From assembly GCF_021130785.1 (NCBI RefSeq), contig NC_060214.1, positions 1,308,501-1,372,500 on the forward strand: a DNA stretch of 64,000 nucleotides, in the 5' to 3' direction. The translations under genes were made by a program, and so were the position numbers. Origin of the DNA: Homalodisca vitripennis (Eukaryota > Arthropoda > Insecta > Hemiptera > Cicadellidae). Shown piece by piece: positions 20,120-32,319 of the stretch (the stretch's first letter is position 1; each line of letters opens with the position of its first letter). A model generated the notes under the pieces. It was not told the origin of the DNA, did no database searches, and saw only the letters and a list, made by a program, of their open reading frames with translations.

Positions 20120-21125
20120 ATTAAACTTTGTCAGGAAGTAACGTTCATTGCACAACTATTTTGTGCGTTGTTCTATGTTATTTTAAATGGGTCTCAAACA
20201 TTGTACAATTAAAATGTGGCAGGAAGTATCGTTCTTTTAACAACTCTCTCGTAAAATCTTCTTCGTTATTTTCAATGGTGCTAAACATTAATACATACAA
20301 TAAAACTGTGGCAGGAAGTATCGTTATTTGAACAAATCTCTCGTACGATCTTCTTCGTTATTTTCAATGGTGCTAACCATTAATACATACAATAAAAATG
20401 TGGCAGGAAGTATCGTTATTTGAACAAATCTCTCGTACGATCTTCTTCGTTATTTTCAATGGTGCTAAACATTAATACATACAATTAAACTGTGGCAGGA
20501 AGTATCGTTATTTGAACAAATCTCTCGTACGATCTTCTTCGTTATTTTCAATGGTGCTAAACATTATTATGAAAAACAAAACTGTGGCAGGAAGTATCGT
20601 TATTTGAAAAAGTCTCTCGTACGATCTTCTTCGTTATTTTCAATGGTGCTAAACATTATTATGCAAAATGAAACTGTGACAGGAAGTAGCGTTCTTTGCA
20701 AAACTCACCCAAGAAATATCTTTCGTTATTTTAATTTGGTCTTAAACATTATTATATACAATTAATCTGTGGTAGGAAGTATCGTTCTTTGAACACGTCT
20801 CTCCTGGATGTTTTTTTGCTTTTTTTTAAATAGGACATAAACATTATTAGGTATAATTAACGTTTGGCTGAAAGTGTCATTCTTTGCACTACTTTCTCAA
20901 AGATCTTCGTGTTTTTTCCAGTGGGTCTTAGACATTCCTATGTACAGTTGAACTGTGACAGGAAGTATCGTTTAGTACACAACTGTACTGATTCTTGTAG
21001 GTATTCTTTGTTTTTTCTATCAAATTCTTTTGTAAAATTAAATTGTGATAGGAAATATCGTTCATTAATCAACTCTCTCTTAGGTATTCTTTGTTATTTC
21101 TAACGAGTCTTAGACATTCTTATGT
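20120..21125. repeat. 92-bp tandem repeat, 11 copies
   Basis: Anchors TGTGGCAGGAAGTATCGTT or close variants fall at about 20123, 20215, 20308, 20400, 20492, 20584, 20676, 20769, 20862, 20955 and 21045. The middle copies are exactly 92 bases and nearly identical, and the outer ones are diverged. The left flank (20070-20130) and a half unit reappear at 23335-23430, so the monomer belongs to a dispersed element. Confidence 0.9.
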
Positions 21126-21203
21126 ACAAATGAAAATTTTTTTATTTCGAGTAAAATTAAAATAATTCTTAAAATCATTTTAAAATGCCCAAAATAATGT
21201 GTA

Positions 21204-22205
21204 TGAAATGAAATGAAAAATGTCTTTATTAAATACAACGTAAAATATATTCAATGGGCGAGGATAGGACTATTAAGTCCTCTCTTACACCTAACCATAA
21301 ATTAATAAACTCTCTACTATTACTGTAAAACAAGAGCCACAATACAGTTTACATTACTATTTTACAATCAAAAATTATAATTTTTATTTATAAAAAGTAA
21401 TAAAATGAAATAAAGGTTCTCTATGAAACTAAAAATAAATAAATAGAATAAAAATAACAAGGAAATTAACAGACATTCATCAATCACAATTCATACAAAG
21501 CCATCGTCCCATACCCCATGCCACGATATCGTCAACCCGACGAGGCCCAAAACAGATGGTCCCTAAGCACCCCCCGAAACCGTTCATGACTACGAATACC
21601 TCTGATATGATCCGGGAGATTATTTCAGAGTCGTCAAGCAGAGACTGTGAATGATTTACTGTAAATAGATGATCTATAAACAGGAATAGATAAAAGAGAG
21701 GCTACACGTCGAGTATTCCAATTGCTTGTTTCAGCAATGAAAGAAAAGCGTTCAGACAGATAGGAAGGGGAATAATCGTTATACAAAAATAGAATGTAAC
21801 ATGCTGAGAATGTGGAACTGACGGAGTAGATTCAACTTTAACAGATGTAATTGATTGATGAAGGGGGTTATATGGTCATACCGTCTGAGGTTGAAGTAAA
21901 GCGAACACAATAATTTTGAGCACGTTGTAATCTGTCCGAAAGCTCAACCATCATGTCATTTATAACGTCGATACAGTAATTTGAAATAGCAGAAAATCAG
22001 GGTCTTCACTAACATTACTTTCAAATTCAATGGTAAATAAATAGCAAATTGCTTAAGACAATGAATACCAGGAAATACCCTGCCACAAGTCTCAGTAACA
22101 TTATCGGCCCAACAAAGAGTTTTTGTAATAGTCAGTCCAAGGTTTTTGACCTTGTCACTGTACGAAAGAGGACGACCTTCAATATGAGTGTAGGAGAGTT
22201 CTATC
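21204..22205 (-). pseudogene. Decayed 3' part of a LINE (reverse transcriptase C-terminus plus 3' UTR)
   Basis: On the minus strand, about 22200-21900 translates to SYSDKVKNLGLTITKTLCWA and then NVTETCGRVFPGIH and LNLKVMLVKTLIF. This is the post-catalytic region of a Jockey-type reverse transcriptase, where the phrase 'LG..I...L.W..H' marks the segment after the thumb. Further along, phrases such as RRYDHITPFINQL and LLKLNLLRQFHILSMLH are readable only by changing frame, and several stops interrupt. The 3' end carries AATAAAGACA followed by (CATTT)-like pentanucleotides, seen on the plus strand as ATGAAATGAAATGAAA at about 21204. This tail is characteristic of a non-LTR 3' end. The catalytic domains are absent, so the copy is 5'-truncated and dead. 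Confidence 0.7.
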
Positions 22206-22209
22206 TATG

Positions 22210-23630
22210 ATGGTTATGTATGAGTGTATCTATGATGGGTTTGAAATCTGGTAGTTTGATCTGGACATCTTAAAATGTAATGTGTCACTGTTTGTGTAAG
22301 TATCACAACGATTAGTCTTACTCTTGATGAGCATTCATAATGAATGCGTAACTGGAAATACTTACAAAAGTAGCAAGTTCAAAACAAATTAGTAAAGGAG
22401 AAAAAATAGTAAAGAGAACATTCTTAGTGCAAAGTACAAGAACTAAGCTCCTATCGAACAAAGAATGAATATGCAAATAAAAAGATCAAATATGTAAATT
22501 TACCTTTGTAAATCTTGGCAGTTCTTAATAGTACAAGTTGGTTTCTTCTTTTCTTAGAAACACACTTGTCGTTTCTTTCACTTCCAAAATGGAAGTATTT
22601 TGATTTTGTATACAATAGAGTTTGAGAGGGGAATCTTATTCCAATGTACGAGAACACGACTTAGACATTTGCGAGATCGGTTAAATAGATTATCTTCCAA
22701 AGAGTGTGGTCTACCAGTCACGCTTCTTTTGGTGAGAGATACAATGGTTTAAACAAACTAAATATGACAAAATTATAAGTTTAACTTGGCACACGTGAAT
22801 TGTCTCGTTTCTGACGCTGATATTAGATAGTGACATCTCGAAAGGTTAATAAACTTATAAGTAAATATAAGAAATATATGTGAAGAAAATATTCTCACGT
22901 TGGAGATACGATTGATACTATCCTCACATTTTGCTCTCCACCAAGTCAAGTTCTACCAAATGTCGATGTATTTCTTAGGAGAGATTTTTCTATCGTTACG
23001 AGACAATAGTTTGTGTACCTATACAGTATCACTCGCATCAATGTATACAGGAAGAAACAAGACATTTGTGTCTCTATTACTATACAGATGAATATTTAGA
23101 CATACATATATTGTAAGAATTCCATCGATATCTATCAATAGTGTAATCTTCCTAGTTCCATGAACTTCACATAATAGTATAGCTATAAACAGTATATACA
23201 ATGAACTCCTGGACTGTTATCGGTGTATATAGTTATTAAAGTCTAATTAGACACTAATTGGCATGGTATATGTGAATAATTAAAAAACCATATTCAATGA
23301 AAACGTAAGTAAAAAAATAAACGAGTGACCCTGGAGAAGCTGCGGTATTTTGACAAAGTCACTGGCCTCCTCAATTTACGATTCAATTAAACTTTGGCAG
23401 GAGATGTTGTTCATTGCATTACTTCCTTTTATGATCTTCTTTGTTACCCTCCATGACTTTGGGATATTTTGCTTTACAAGTGTATGTACTTTATTTTGTT
23501 GAAGATAAAATGCACTACAGTTGATGAAAATGCATTCCTCTTCTTGTATTACAGGGATATTAAAATAATCTTTAAATAAAATATTCAATGCGTCAAAAAA
23601 ATTATATTTAATCATTATATATAACTTTTA
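22210..23630. other. AT-rich stretch with two dispersed-repeat fragments
   Basis: The segment at 22435-22515 matches 18000-18080, and 23335-23430 matches the flank and first monomer of the 92-bp array. No gene was recognised. Confidence 0.4.
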
Positions 23631-23632
23631 AA

Positions 23633-23926
23633 TATATATTAATTTAAACAAACTCTCCAATAATATAAATGTTTTATTTTTGTGAGGCCTTTCGTATCCA
23701 ATGAGTACATCTTCGGACTCACACAACTGAATAAAAGTAATAATAACAATAGCAACATAAACAATTTTGTACTAAATAAAAACATATGACAAAATTGTTT
23801 ATGTTACTATTGTTATTATTACTTTTATTTAGTTGTGTGAGTCCGAAGATGTACTCATTGAGTACGAAAGGCCTCACAAAAATAAAAAAATTATATTATT
23901 GGAGAGTTTGTTTAAATTAATATATA
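23633..23926. mobile_element. Foldback element, arms about 138 bp
   Basis: The left arm (about 23633-23770) and right arm (about 23789-23926) are near-perfect reverse complements separated by an 18-base loop. Only scattered mismatches are seen, for example CGTATCCAATGAG against CGTACTCAATGAG. The arms contain CCGAAGATGTACTC, then ATTGAGTACGAAAGGCC: a small internal hairpin with GAAA after it. There is no coding capacity. It is probably a foldback MITE, or two copies of a retroelement end joined head to head. Confidence 0.85.
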
Positions 23927-24189
23927 ATTTCCAATAAGACAAGAGCTTCAAGAATGTATTAAATATGTAATTAAAAATCTCCATCTTCTTTATACTTGAT
24001 CGTCATTGTCGGGAAAATAATACTCCTGATAATTAAAATTAAAAACCCTTTAGATGCGTTTTTATTGTATAATTAATATTCCCCGATCAACAAACAAAAA
24101 TAACAACGCAAATGATTTAGAAGTTTATCATTTTACTTATAGGTAAAACTGAATATCTTTGTTCAGAAACTAGTATAATGTTTTAGTAC

Positions 24190-24440
24190 AGATTAACAAC
24201 AAAAACACATATGTGATAATAATACAACTCTGCCTGTAATAACCACTTTGCTCAGCATCTGGATTAATATTTTATCTGGGATTAACACCAACTACACATC
24301 TGTAATAATAATTCAACTCGCTATAAAATAAAACCCTTTGCTCACGATTTGGTTCAATTTTTTATCAAGGATTAACAACAAACACAAAACTGTAATAATA
24401 ATTCAACTCTCTCCATAGTGATACACTTTATTTCAGCAGC
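24190..24440. repeat. 90-bp tandem repeat, nearly 3 copies
   Basis: GATTAACA begins units at 24191, 24280 and 24370. Each includes TGTAATAATA or TGATAATAATA, then CAACTC and TTTGCTCA or variants. Confidence 0.75.
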
Positions 24441-24444
24441 AGAA

Positions 24445-27400
24445 TTTATATAATAAGTTTAGTATAGCACATTAATGGGCTCATATCTCTGTTATACAAT
24501 TATTTGTATTTTTTAAACAATAACAAATAAGGCTTACAACAAATTTACATTTCTAGTTAACACAACTGACAGTTCTGTGTTTCGGTAAATGTTTCATAAA
24601 TATCAAACCGATGTTCTTCAACAGGCCGATTAAAGTCGCATTTTTCCCGGGGCAGTGCACACAGTTATTACGTCACTGATCACGTGACGGTCTAATCAAG
24701 CGTACGGTTCCAATAGTTCAATTTTGTATTATTTGGTATCTCCCACTTTCCATATCACCACATTTATTTATCTGAAAATATATACGGAAAATAGAAAAAT
24801 AATTGTCTTGTAACACTTATATTTCTTATTGGCGGAGATCTAAATAATCATATAATAAACATGCATAAACAAATATCCACCTACGACATCCTAGTTTTAT
24901 GTATTTTTAAGCGTTATAATTTAGCTGACTACTAAAATTTGTAACACTGCTCTCCAAGATTAGAATATTCAATCAACTTAGAAACATCTGACTTTAAACG
25001 TTGCAGTAAGGCTTAGATGTAATTTTTGATTTATTATGTATTATCTACACTTTACTTAACTTTTCTTTGAGACAAAAGAAACGTAGAATAAAAATTTATG
25101 AAGTGAGGTTTTTGTCAAAGAACGTGGGAATTGCATTGTTTGCGAGCAAAAACTTTCTTGGAAGAGCAAATTACTTTTGTAAATATCCTTATAAGTAAGG
25201 TAGAGCTTCCTCTAAGCATCCAGGTCTTAGTTTATGGTATATTTTAAATACTTCTATACATTTTCCGTATTTTGTAATCGATATTTGTGTTATTCATTTA
25301 ACTTATCTGAACTAGAATAATGTTTCTGAATTCTTTATCGTTCATTAAATTTCCGTCAAATATCAAGACTTCCATGAAAAGGATATTTATATTTTAATGA
25401 AGGCATGAATTTGTTGCATTTTGATGCACAAATAATTTTCAATGTATTTTAAACGCATATATTTTATATTATGATGTAAAAAAATAAAAGTATCAACTAT
25501 TATTAAAAGTTATGGACCAATTTAAGTCACCTAAGATACCAAGCTGTATACTTATATCACATTAATAACCCCAATAATCTTTCATGACCTGTACTCACAT
25601 ATGTCAGATGACAATGTAACCACAGCCTGTTTAATTACAAATCCTACAGCCAACATTCACCGATAATCCTGAAAATGCTCATAAAATTTTAAACGTGTGC
25701 ATTTTTATCGGGACTTAAAAATAGAAAGTTATCGGGAATGGAATAAAGTAATAATTCAAGACTGTGCATTCAGTCATATTTTTAACTACGATTGTTCCTT
25801 TCGTCGAGTATTTAACGTTGACTGAACTGCGTACATTGAATCAATATTTAGAACATTTAAAAAGATTTACAATATATTGTGATCATCCTAAGTGTTAGAC
25901 ACTCATTAGTTATTGAACCTTTGCGAATGCACATGTAAGAGTTAGAAATTACTCTTTTAATGTTCTATGAAGTATAAATCTATATTATCAATCTAAACAT
26001 TTTTTGTGTACAGCTACAAAATTACAACATGTTACAAAATTTTATGATTAAATTACATAATAAATATATTCAAACACAAATAAATAAATTATATCATATG
26101 ACTCACCGGTTATTGTTCCTACACATCCTGGCTCGTAACGAACGAAAAATTGAAAAGATGTACAAAATTGGCCCAGGATTAATTAAACCCATACATGGAT
26201 TAATTGAGTGTGCTTTATTATCGTCTCATTATCTTTGGAAATAATTTGTGTTTGTTAACCTACTCAGAGGTGGCATTGAACCATATGAATTTACTAATCA
26301 CGATCTCAATTCGTACTTTGTTGTCTATAGTGTCCCTTATCTCATCACATAGAAACACATCACTATTAAACACATCACTAGATTCGATCTGATAAGTCCA
26401 GTCTCGTTCCTCAACACGTTTTATCGAAAATTCGGCTTTAAGATCGAACAGATTGTGAAGGTTCCGACATTATTTTGTTGTTGTTGTCATATTATTAATT
26501 TCTTATTCGCACCCTGAACACGCATTTCTTCAACGTAGGAATCTAGTTATGCTCTTCGCATTTTAATGGTCTGAACGCATAAACTTTAAACTAATGTGTC
26601 ACAATTCCTGTAATTTTCCAACAGTTAACTGCTTCTCAAAGAATTAAAATCAATTTAGTAAATTTAAACGTAAATTTAAAATTGTTAGATTCAATTACAA
26701 AATTCGGTTTTGTTAAGAGACTCGGCTAAGATTAAGATACGTTTCAATAAACGTTCATTGACATTATTTTTAAAGAACTCATGAATATAACTGATGTATA
26801 AGGTAATTTCAATTCCGAGATTACAGCGGCACTAAATTGTTTTCTTTGTCTTTCTGGTTGTTCAATAAAAGCACTACTTTAATTGAAATTAATAAATTCT
26901 TTGGAGTTTTCAGTTTGTTTTTCCTTAAATTTTATTCTACTTGCTCCATTGACATTTTATAAATAACCTTGGGTAACACACGATATTTTCGATAATTTAT
27001 TTTATTTCAAATGTGTTTGAAATGTAAAGAGTGACTATGTAGGAACGGCTTCATCACCAAGTCTCCGCCATGTTCCGTCAATGTGACTACGTCAATGGTC
27101 TTGGACTTTTCATTTACGTATAGAGTGAAAATAGATTACGGAAAAACTTTTAAATATATATAAATTATTAGGAAGCTTTTTACATACTTGTATTGCAAGT
27201 GCAAGATTGAAACATTAGTAATAAAGTATTTTTTGAAATAGTTATTACTGTTATTTAATAGTTACAATAGTATATTTAAAATATTTAGCAATATTTTACA
27301 ATGGTATGAAAATAAATATTAGTGCTCGTATTAAAAAGATCGTTTGGTGTTCTATTAACTATATTTCATAGATTGATAAATGCCATTATTTCAAAATAGG

Positions 27401-27900
27401 TTAAATTAGTATGACTTGAAATTAAAATGACACATAGAATGTGCACTTTAATACAGCACTCTAGTGCAAGATGTTCCATTAGCATCTAAATGCAACTAGC
27501 ACTTAATTGCTTTTCCGATTACACAGGTCCCATCACTCTCTGGCTTGCAATAACGCTGTTTCTACTTTTATTGAACTCTGGCTAAATCTTTTACCCTGAA
27601 ATAATTTTGTTCACTATTGTAAATCTTGCAGTTTTATATTGAAGAGAAATATACTATTATATGACGAACATAATTAATTAGACATAAGGCTAATATTATT
27701 AATAATTAATAAATAAATCACTTCTCCCAACTGTGTTATTCATATTATTCATAAATCAATACATTCAAAATTGTATTAAGTCACATTGTGCGTATACATT
27801 CCCAAGATCACAAACATTTGAAATTGAACATGTTAATTCTTAATCTTTACTTGAGTATTAGAACATACAGAATATAGTTAATAAACAAATTATCATGTAA
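24445..27900. other. AT-rich stretch without recognisable genes
   Basis: A slightly GC-richer patch at 24640-24720 contains CGTCACTGATCACGTGACG, an imperfect palindrome with an E-box (CACGTG). Frames near 26029-26392 are short and show no recognisable family. Confidence 0.35.
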
Positions 27901-27904
27901 ATTA

Positions 27905-29310
27905 TATTTATTTTATTACCAGCTAGAGTAGTAACATATAACATACAAGACCCACGAGCTAGTGGGCGGACAAGACTGCGGGGGAAGTGATAATGTCTCC
28001 AGCCAGAAATGTAGGGGAGGAAGTAATACATTCCTGTTACTATAAACTGTCCCACACTACCAGCTAGAGTAGTAGTGGATGACATACAAGATAGTCAAAA
28101 TAGAGGGTGGACAAGACTGTGTAGGAAGTGATAATTTGTACCCAGAGATGTTAGGGGAGGAAATACTACCTTCCTGTAACTGTAACCTGTCCCACACTAC
28201 CAACTAGAGTAGTAACAGGTGACATACAAGATAGTCAAGATAGAGGGTGGACAAGACTGTGTGGGAAGTAATAATTTGTAGCCAGAGATATTAGGGGAGG
28301 AAATACTACCTTCCTGTCACTGTAACCTGTCCCACACTACCAGCTAGAATAGTAACAGATGTCATACAAGATAGTCAAGATAGTGGGCGGACAAGACTGT
28401 GTGGGAAGTGATAATGTCTCCAGCCAGAGATTTTAGGGGAGGAAACACTACCTTCCTGTTACTATAAAGTGTCCCACACTACCAACTATAATAGTAACAG
28501 ATGGCATACAAGATAATCAAGATAGTGGGCGGACAAGACTGTGTGGGAAGTGATAATGTCTCCAGCCAGAGATTTTAGGGGAGGAAACACTACCTTCCTG
28601 TTACTATAAAGTGTCCCACACTACCAGCTATAATAGTAACAGATGGCATACAAGATAATCAAGATAGTGGGCGGACAAGACTGTGTGGGAAGTGATAATG
28701 TCTCCAGCCAGAGATGTTAGGGGAGGAAACACTACCTTCCTGTTACTATAAAGTGTCCCACACTACCAGCTATAATAGTAACAGATGGCATACAAGATAA
28801 TCAAGATAGTGGGCGGACAAGACTGTGTGGGAAGTGATAATGTCTCCAGCCAGAGATGTTAGGGGAGGAAACACTACCTTCCTGTTACTATAAAGTGTCC
28901 CACACTACCAGCTATAATAGTAACAGATGGCATACAAGATAATCAAGATAGTGGGCGGACAAGACTGTGTGGGAAGTGATAATGTCTCCAGCCAGAGATT
29001 TTAGGGGAGGAAACACTACCTTCCTGTTACTATAAAGTGTCCCACACTACCAGCTATAATAGTAACAGATGGCATACAAGATAATCAAGATAGTGGGCGG
29101 ACAAGACTGTGTAGGAAGTGATAATCTCTCCAGCCAGAGATGTTAGGGGATGCAAACACCACCTTCCTGTCACTATAAACTGTCCTACACTACCAAATAT
29201 ATTAGTAACAGATGACATACAAGATAATCGAGATAGAGGGCGGACAAGACTGGAAGTATAATGTCTGCAGCTAGAAGTATTAGGGGCGAAAACATTACCC
29301 TCTTTCAACT
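27905..29310. repeat. 140-142-bp satellite, about 10 copies
   Basis: GTGGGCGGACAAGACTG or GAGGGTGGACAAGACTG recurs at about 27962, 28103, 28243, 28383, 28525, 28667, 28809, 28951 and 29093, with a shortened unit following. The five central units are 142 bases and almost identical, while the edge units are diverged. Minus-strand frames within it simply follow the repeat. Confidence 0.95.
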
Positions 29311-30578
29311 ATAAACGTTCTCACAATGCACACTGTAGACTTTCGGGTAGTGTTTTTTTAATATTTTATAAAATGTGTTGGCTGCGTTGTCGGCATAAAA
29401 TTGTGTTTTATGGTGATTATCACGAGGAAATAAGAATAATTACTATTGTATTAGGTCTATTTGTTTTGTTGTTGTTTTACAACAATATAATTATATAAGT
29501 GTTTCTGTTAAATATACACATTCGAGTATACTCTTAGTATATGTGCATGTAATAACATTGATTTGTTTTAAATTGTTCATTTTCTATGTGTTTTGTTTTG
29601 TTCATATTCCTTTCATCTAAACTAATTCCACAATTACCAATACCTTTTGACTGTAACGGATATTTCTTAAAATTTTGTATTATACTTACGAAGAGTTAGA
29701 TTTATCTTAATGTAGTATATAATTATACGACATCCCCATTATGGAATGAGTTAAGTTAATGTGTAGTCAGTTTTGTAACGCTGTTTGCAATTAATGGGCG
29801 CGGCGGCGGTCTCCAACTTGATTGCTTGGTACCAATTAGTCGTTGCTCACTCAATGTATTCTGGTCGGGCTCCGAGCTCTAGTCTGGAAATTATAACCAA
29901 ATAAGTTTAACATCGGTGTACAGTAGAGATTATACCTTGTCTTTGTTACTAATGACGAGTGGGTTCACTGTACCTGGTTCATGAATCATTGATTTATCTC
30001 TATCCTTGTTGAATAAAGGATAGTTTAGGTGGATTAAGAATTATCTACCTTGAAGTGACTTCCAAAACTGTTTTACATACAACTCTCTTTTTAAGCGGAT
30101 GTATTATTTTGTTTAATATAATTGATACATTTTCAAAATCAAGATTTATTCATACTTTTTAAATATAATCAATTATGATAAATATATAAAATTTATCAAA
30201 AGGTGTTACAATGTTTATTGTTGTATATTTGTTTCTTATATTTTGAACACTTTTATAGAAAATAAACGGATATTTGGGATTAGTTTTGAGTTAGAGAGTT
30301 AGTTAGAGATTCGGATGAATTTAACTCATTTAACTCCATAATATAATGTTAACTTTACATACTTATTATTATTTTTATATAAAAATCAAGTAAATATGAA
30401 AAGAAACTACTCGGGTTAATAAGGGACAACCTCAAAATGTCTGTCGTAGACTAGCCTACTAAACTAAATACAATAACTCTACTAGTACCTGAGATAATGG
30501 TTCCTAAAACTAAAAAATGCAACTTTAGGAAAACGACATAAATGTAAAAAATCAGCTTATTATTGTGAATATTTTACC
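29311..30578. other. Spacer between satellite and MULE
   Basis: No gene was recognised. A GC-rich patch (GGGCGCGGCGGCGGTCT) lies near 29794. The 3' terminal repeat of the MULE should fall in this stretch, but I could not identify it. Confidence 0.35.
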
Positions 30579-32318
30579 TTAAAATCCACCTGGGCAGTAT
30601 TGAGAGGATGCTCCTTCTTCTTCTTCAAGTTTCTTTCTTCTTTTAGCAATTCTGGATTCTTTGGTTGCATCCTGTGCTGCCCGTTGAGCCTTTTGAAGTC
30701 GAACCTCATCAGCTTTTTTCAGCGCCACAACAGTGTTTATACCGTAGTTAACAATCCCAAGTTCTTTCAAAACATTTAATCTACCTAAGTTTCCATCGTT
30801 GAATGTCAAAATTGCATCAAATACCCCTATTTCTAAGTTTTTCTTCCAACAAATACATTCTTAGGTATTCTACTCCAGACTATATTGTTGAAAGACTCGT
30901 TAAAGTTTTGGGTTTTTCCATGTAGGCATTTTTTAAGGAGACTAGGATCAGCCAATGATTGAAAAATAGGTTTTGTAACTTCCATTACTGCAACAGGAAC
31001 TGTATTTTTATGCTTGAAGTCTTTTTTTTCATAAACAGCTTTATTGTACTTGCACTAAGTTTCCGGTGCAGGTGGACGTAGCTGATGGCTCGGGTGTTCA
31101 TCCGTAGAGATGTAATGAAAATATATGGACCATACAGAACGTTTCATTTTATCCAAACTATTTACATTAGCTCTAATTGCATTGCCATAATATGACTGAA
31201 ATTTATCAATAACTTTATCTGTAAGTCTACCTACTCCTTTTATAGATTTACCATCTGACAGAGGTTTACCGCCAAGCCTTGCTTTTAATTTTTGCAGCCT
31301 TGTGCCCATTCTCTTGGAAATATGCCCTATACATTCAAGCTTCTCAACAGGGGTGTCATCACCATAAGGATTATCTTCCACTACAGCCAGATGAGCCTTA
31401 GAGTCGCCGTCACCTAAAAATTTTACATACCGTACGCCACGCGTAGGTATCGATCGTCGACAAACTGCAACAGCAGCCACGCACTCCATGCCGCCACTTG
31501 TGCCCTCATAATTTTTTAAACAATTAGGTTCATGACTTTTTATTTTACCTTCGTTGCCTTTAGTTTTTTCACATCCACTGCAGTACTTTGTCAACACTTC
31601 CACATCCAACACTTTTCCGGTAACAACACTCGTAACAGTACAACACGCATTTTTGGATACGAATCCTCTCTTTTGCCACGTTCCATCAAAAGCAATTGGA
31701 ATGTCTGTACTATTTTTTTTTTCATCTTTATCATCTATATTCTCATTTATTGCTTCTAATGTGGCATTTTTCATACAACTATCAGTAACAGTAGCTAGAG
31801 ATTTTCTGAGAGTATTCGTATATTTACTTACATAGGTGCAAGGCGAAGGCAAGTTCAACATTCCACACAAAAGTTTTCCAGCTTCTGGCCCCTTTCCAAT
31901 GCACCGCAAACCATAAAACATTCTTAGATTGATATCAAAAGTATTATTTTTATCAATAACATTAGAAGAGTAAAATTCATGACTAAATGTGCAGTCATCA
32001 TTTGTACACTTTAGAACTAAATTACTTGCCAGCCCATTACGCTTTTCTATATCGTCTTTTATCAAAACGTTAGATCCACACTCCTTACAAGCTACAAAGT
32101 TAGAAAACACTGAACACAAAATGTTGTATGAAACTAATAAGTTTCTATTTGAAGCATCAAAGCTATCATAAGTATCTAATTTGCCTACAATTTTCTTTTC
32201 AGCAGAACTGATGACTGAAGTCCTAGGCCTAACCTCAGTCTCTGCTTCCTGCCTTGGATTAGCATTTGTAAACCTGTTACCGTGAAACTTACGTTTTTTT
32301 TATTTGCACTCTCGGCAT
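30579..32318 (-). pseudogene. Mutator-like (MULE) transposase, nearly complete with three lesions
   Basis: The start is at 32316-32318 (MPRVQIKK) and the natural end is SSQYCPGGF at 30579. The longest intact piece, 31055-32119, has 354 residues. Visible elements are an N-terminal zinc-binding region (CKECGS ... CTNDDC), DIPIAFDGTWQKRGF with the first catalytic Asp, VKFLGDGDSKAH with the second, and LECIGHISKRMGTRL with the CxxH signature of MULEs. Then come KCLHGKTQNFNESFNN and a lysine-rich tail. This is the arthropod 'Mutator-like transposase domain' family, DNA cut-and-paste enzymes. Three lesions are seen: an extra base in the A/T run at 32294-32301, a TAG where Trp is expected at 31055-31057, and a one-base shift near 30840. 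It is therefore a recently disabled copy. A TIR candidate containing AAAAAAAGTTTTTTGTTATT lies upstream at about 32715-32750, without a partner found. Confidence 0.85.
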
Positions 32319-32319
32319 A

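Noticed and set aside
23840..23875. Hammerhead ribozyme inside the foldback
   Set aside because: The GAAA box and a stem are present, but the CUGANGA box is not matched. It is kept only as a resemblance.
24641..24720. CACGTG/CGTCAC palindrome as a regulatory site
   Set aside because: It is a single short motif with no neighbouring gene to regulate.
27858..29308. Minus-strand frames of 75-84 residues
   Set aside because: They lie inside the 142-bp satellite and repeat with it.
31532..32171. Plus-strand frames within the MULE
   Set aside because: They are antisense shadows of the transposase gene, which has clear catalytic motifs on the other strand.
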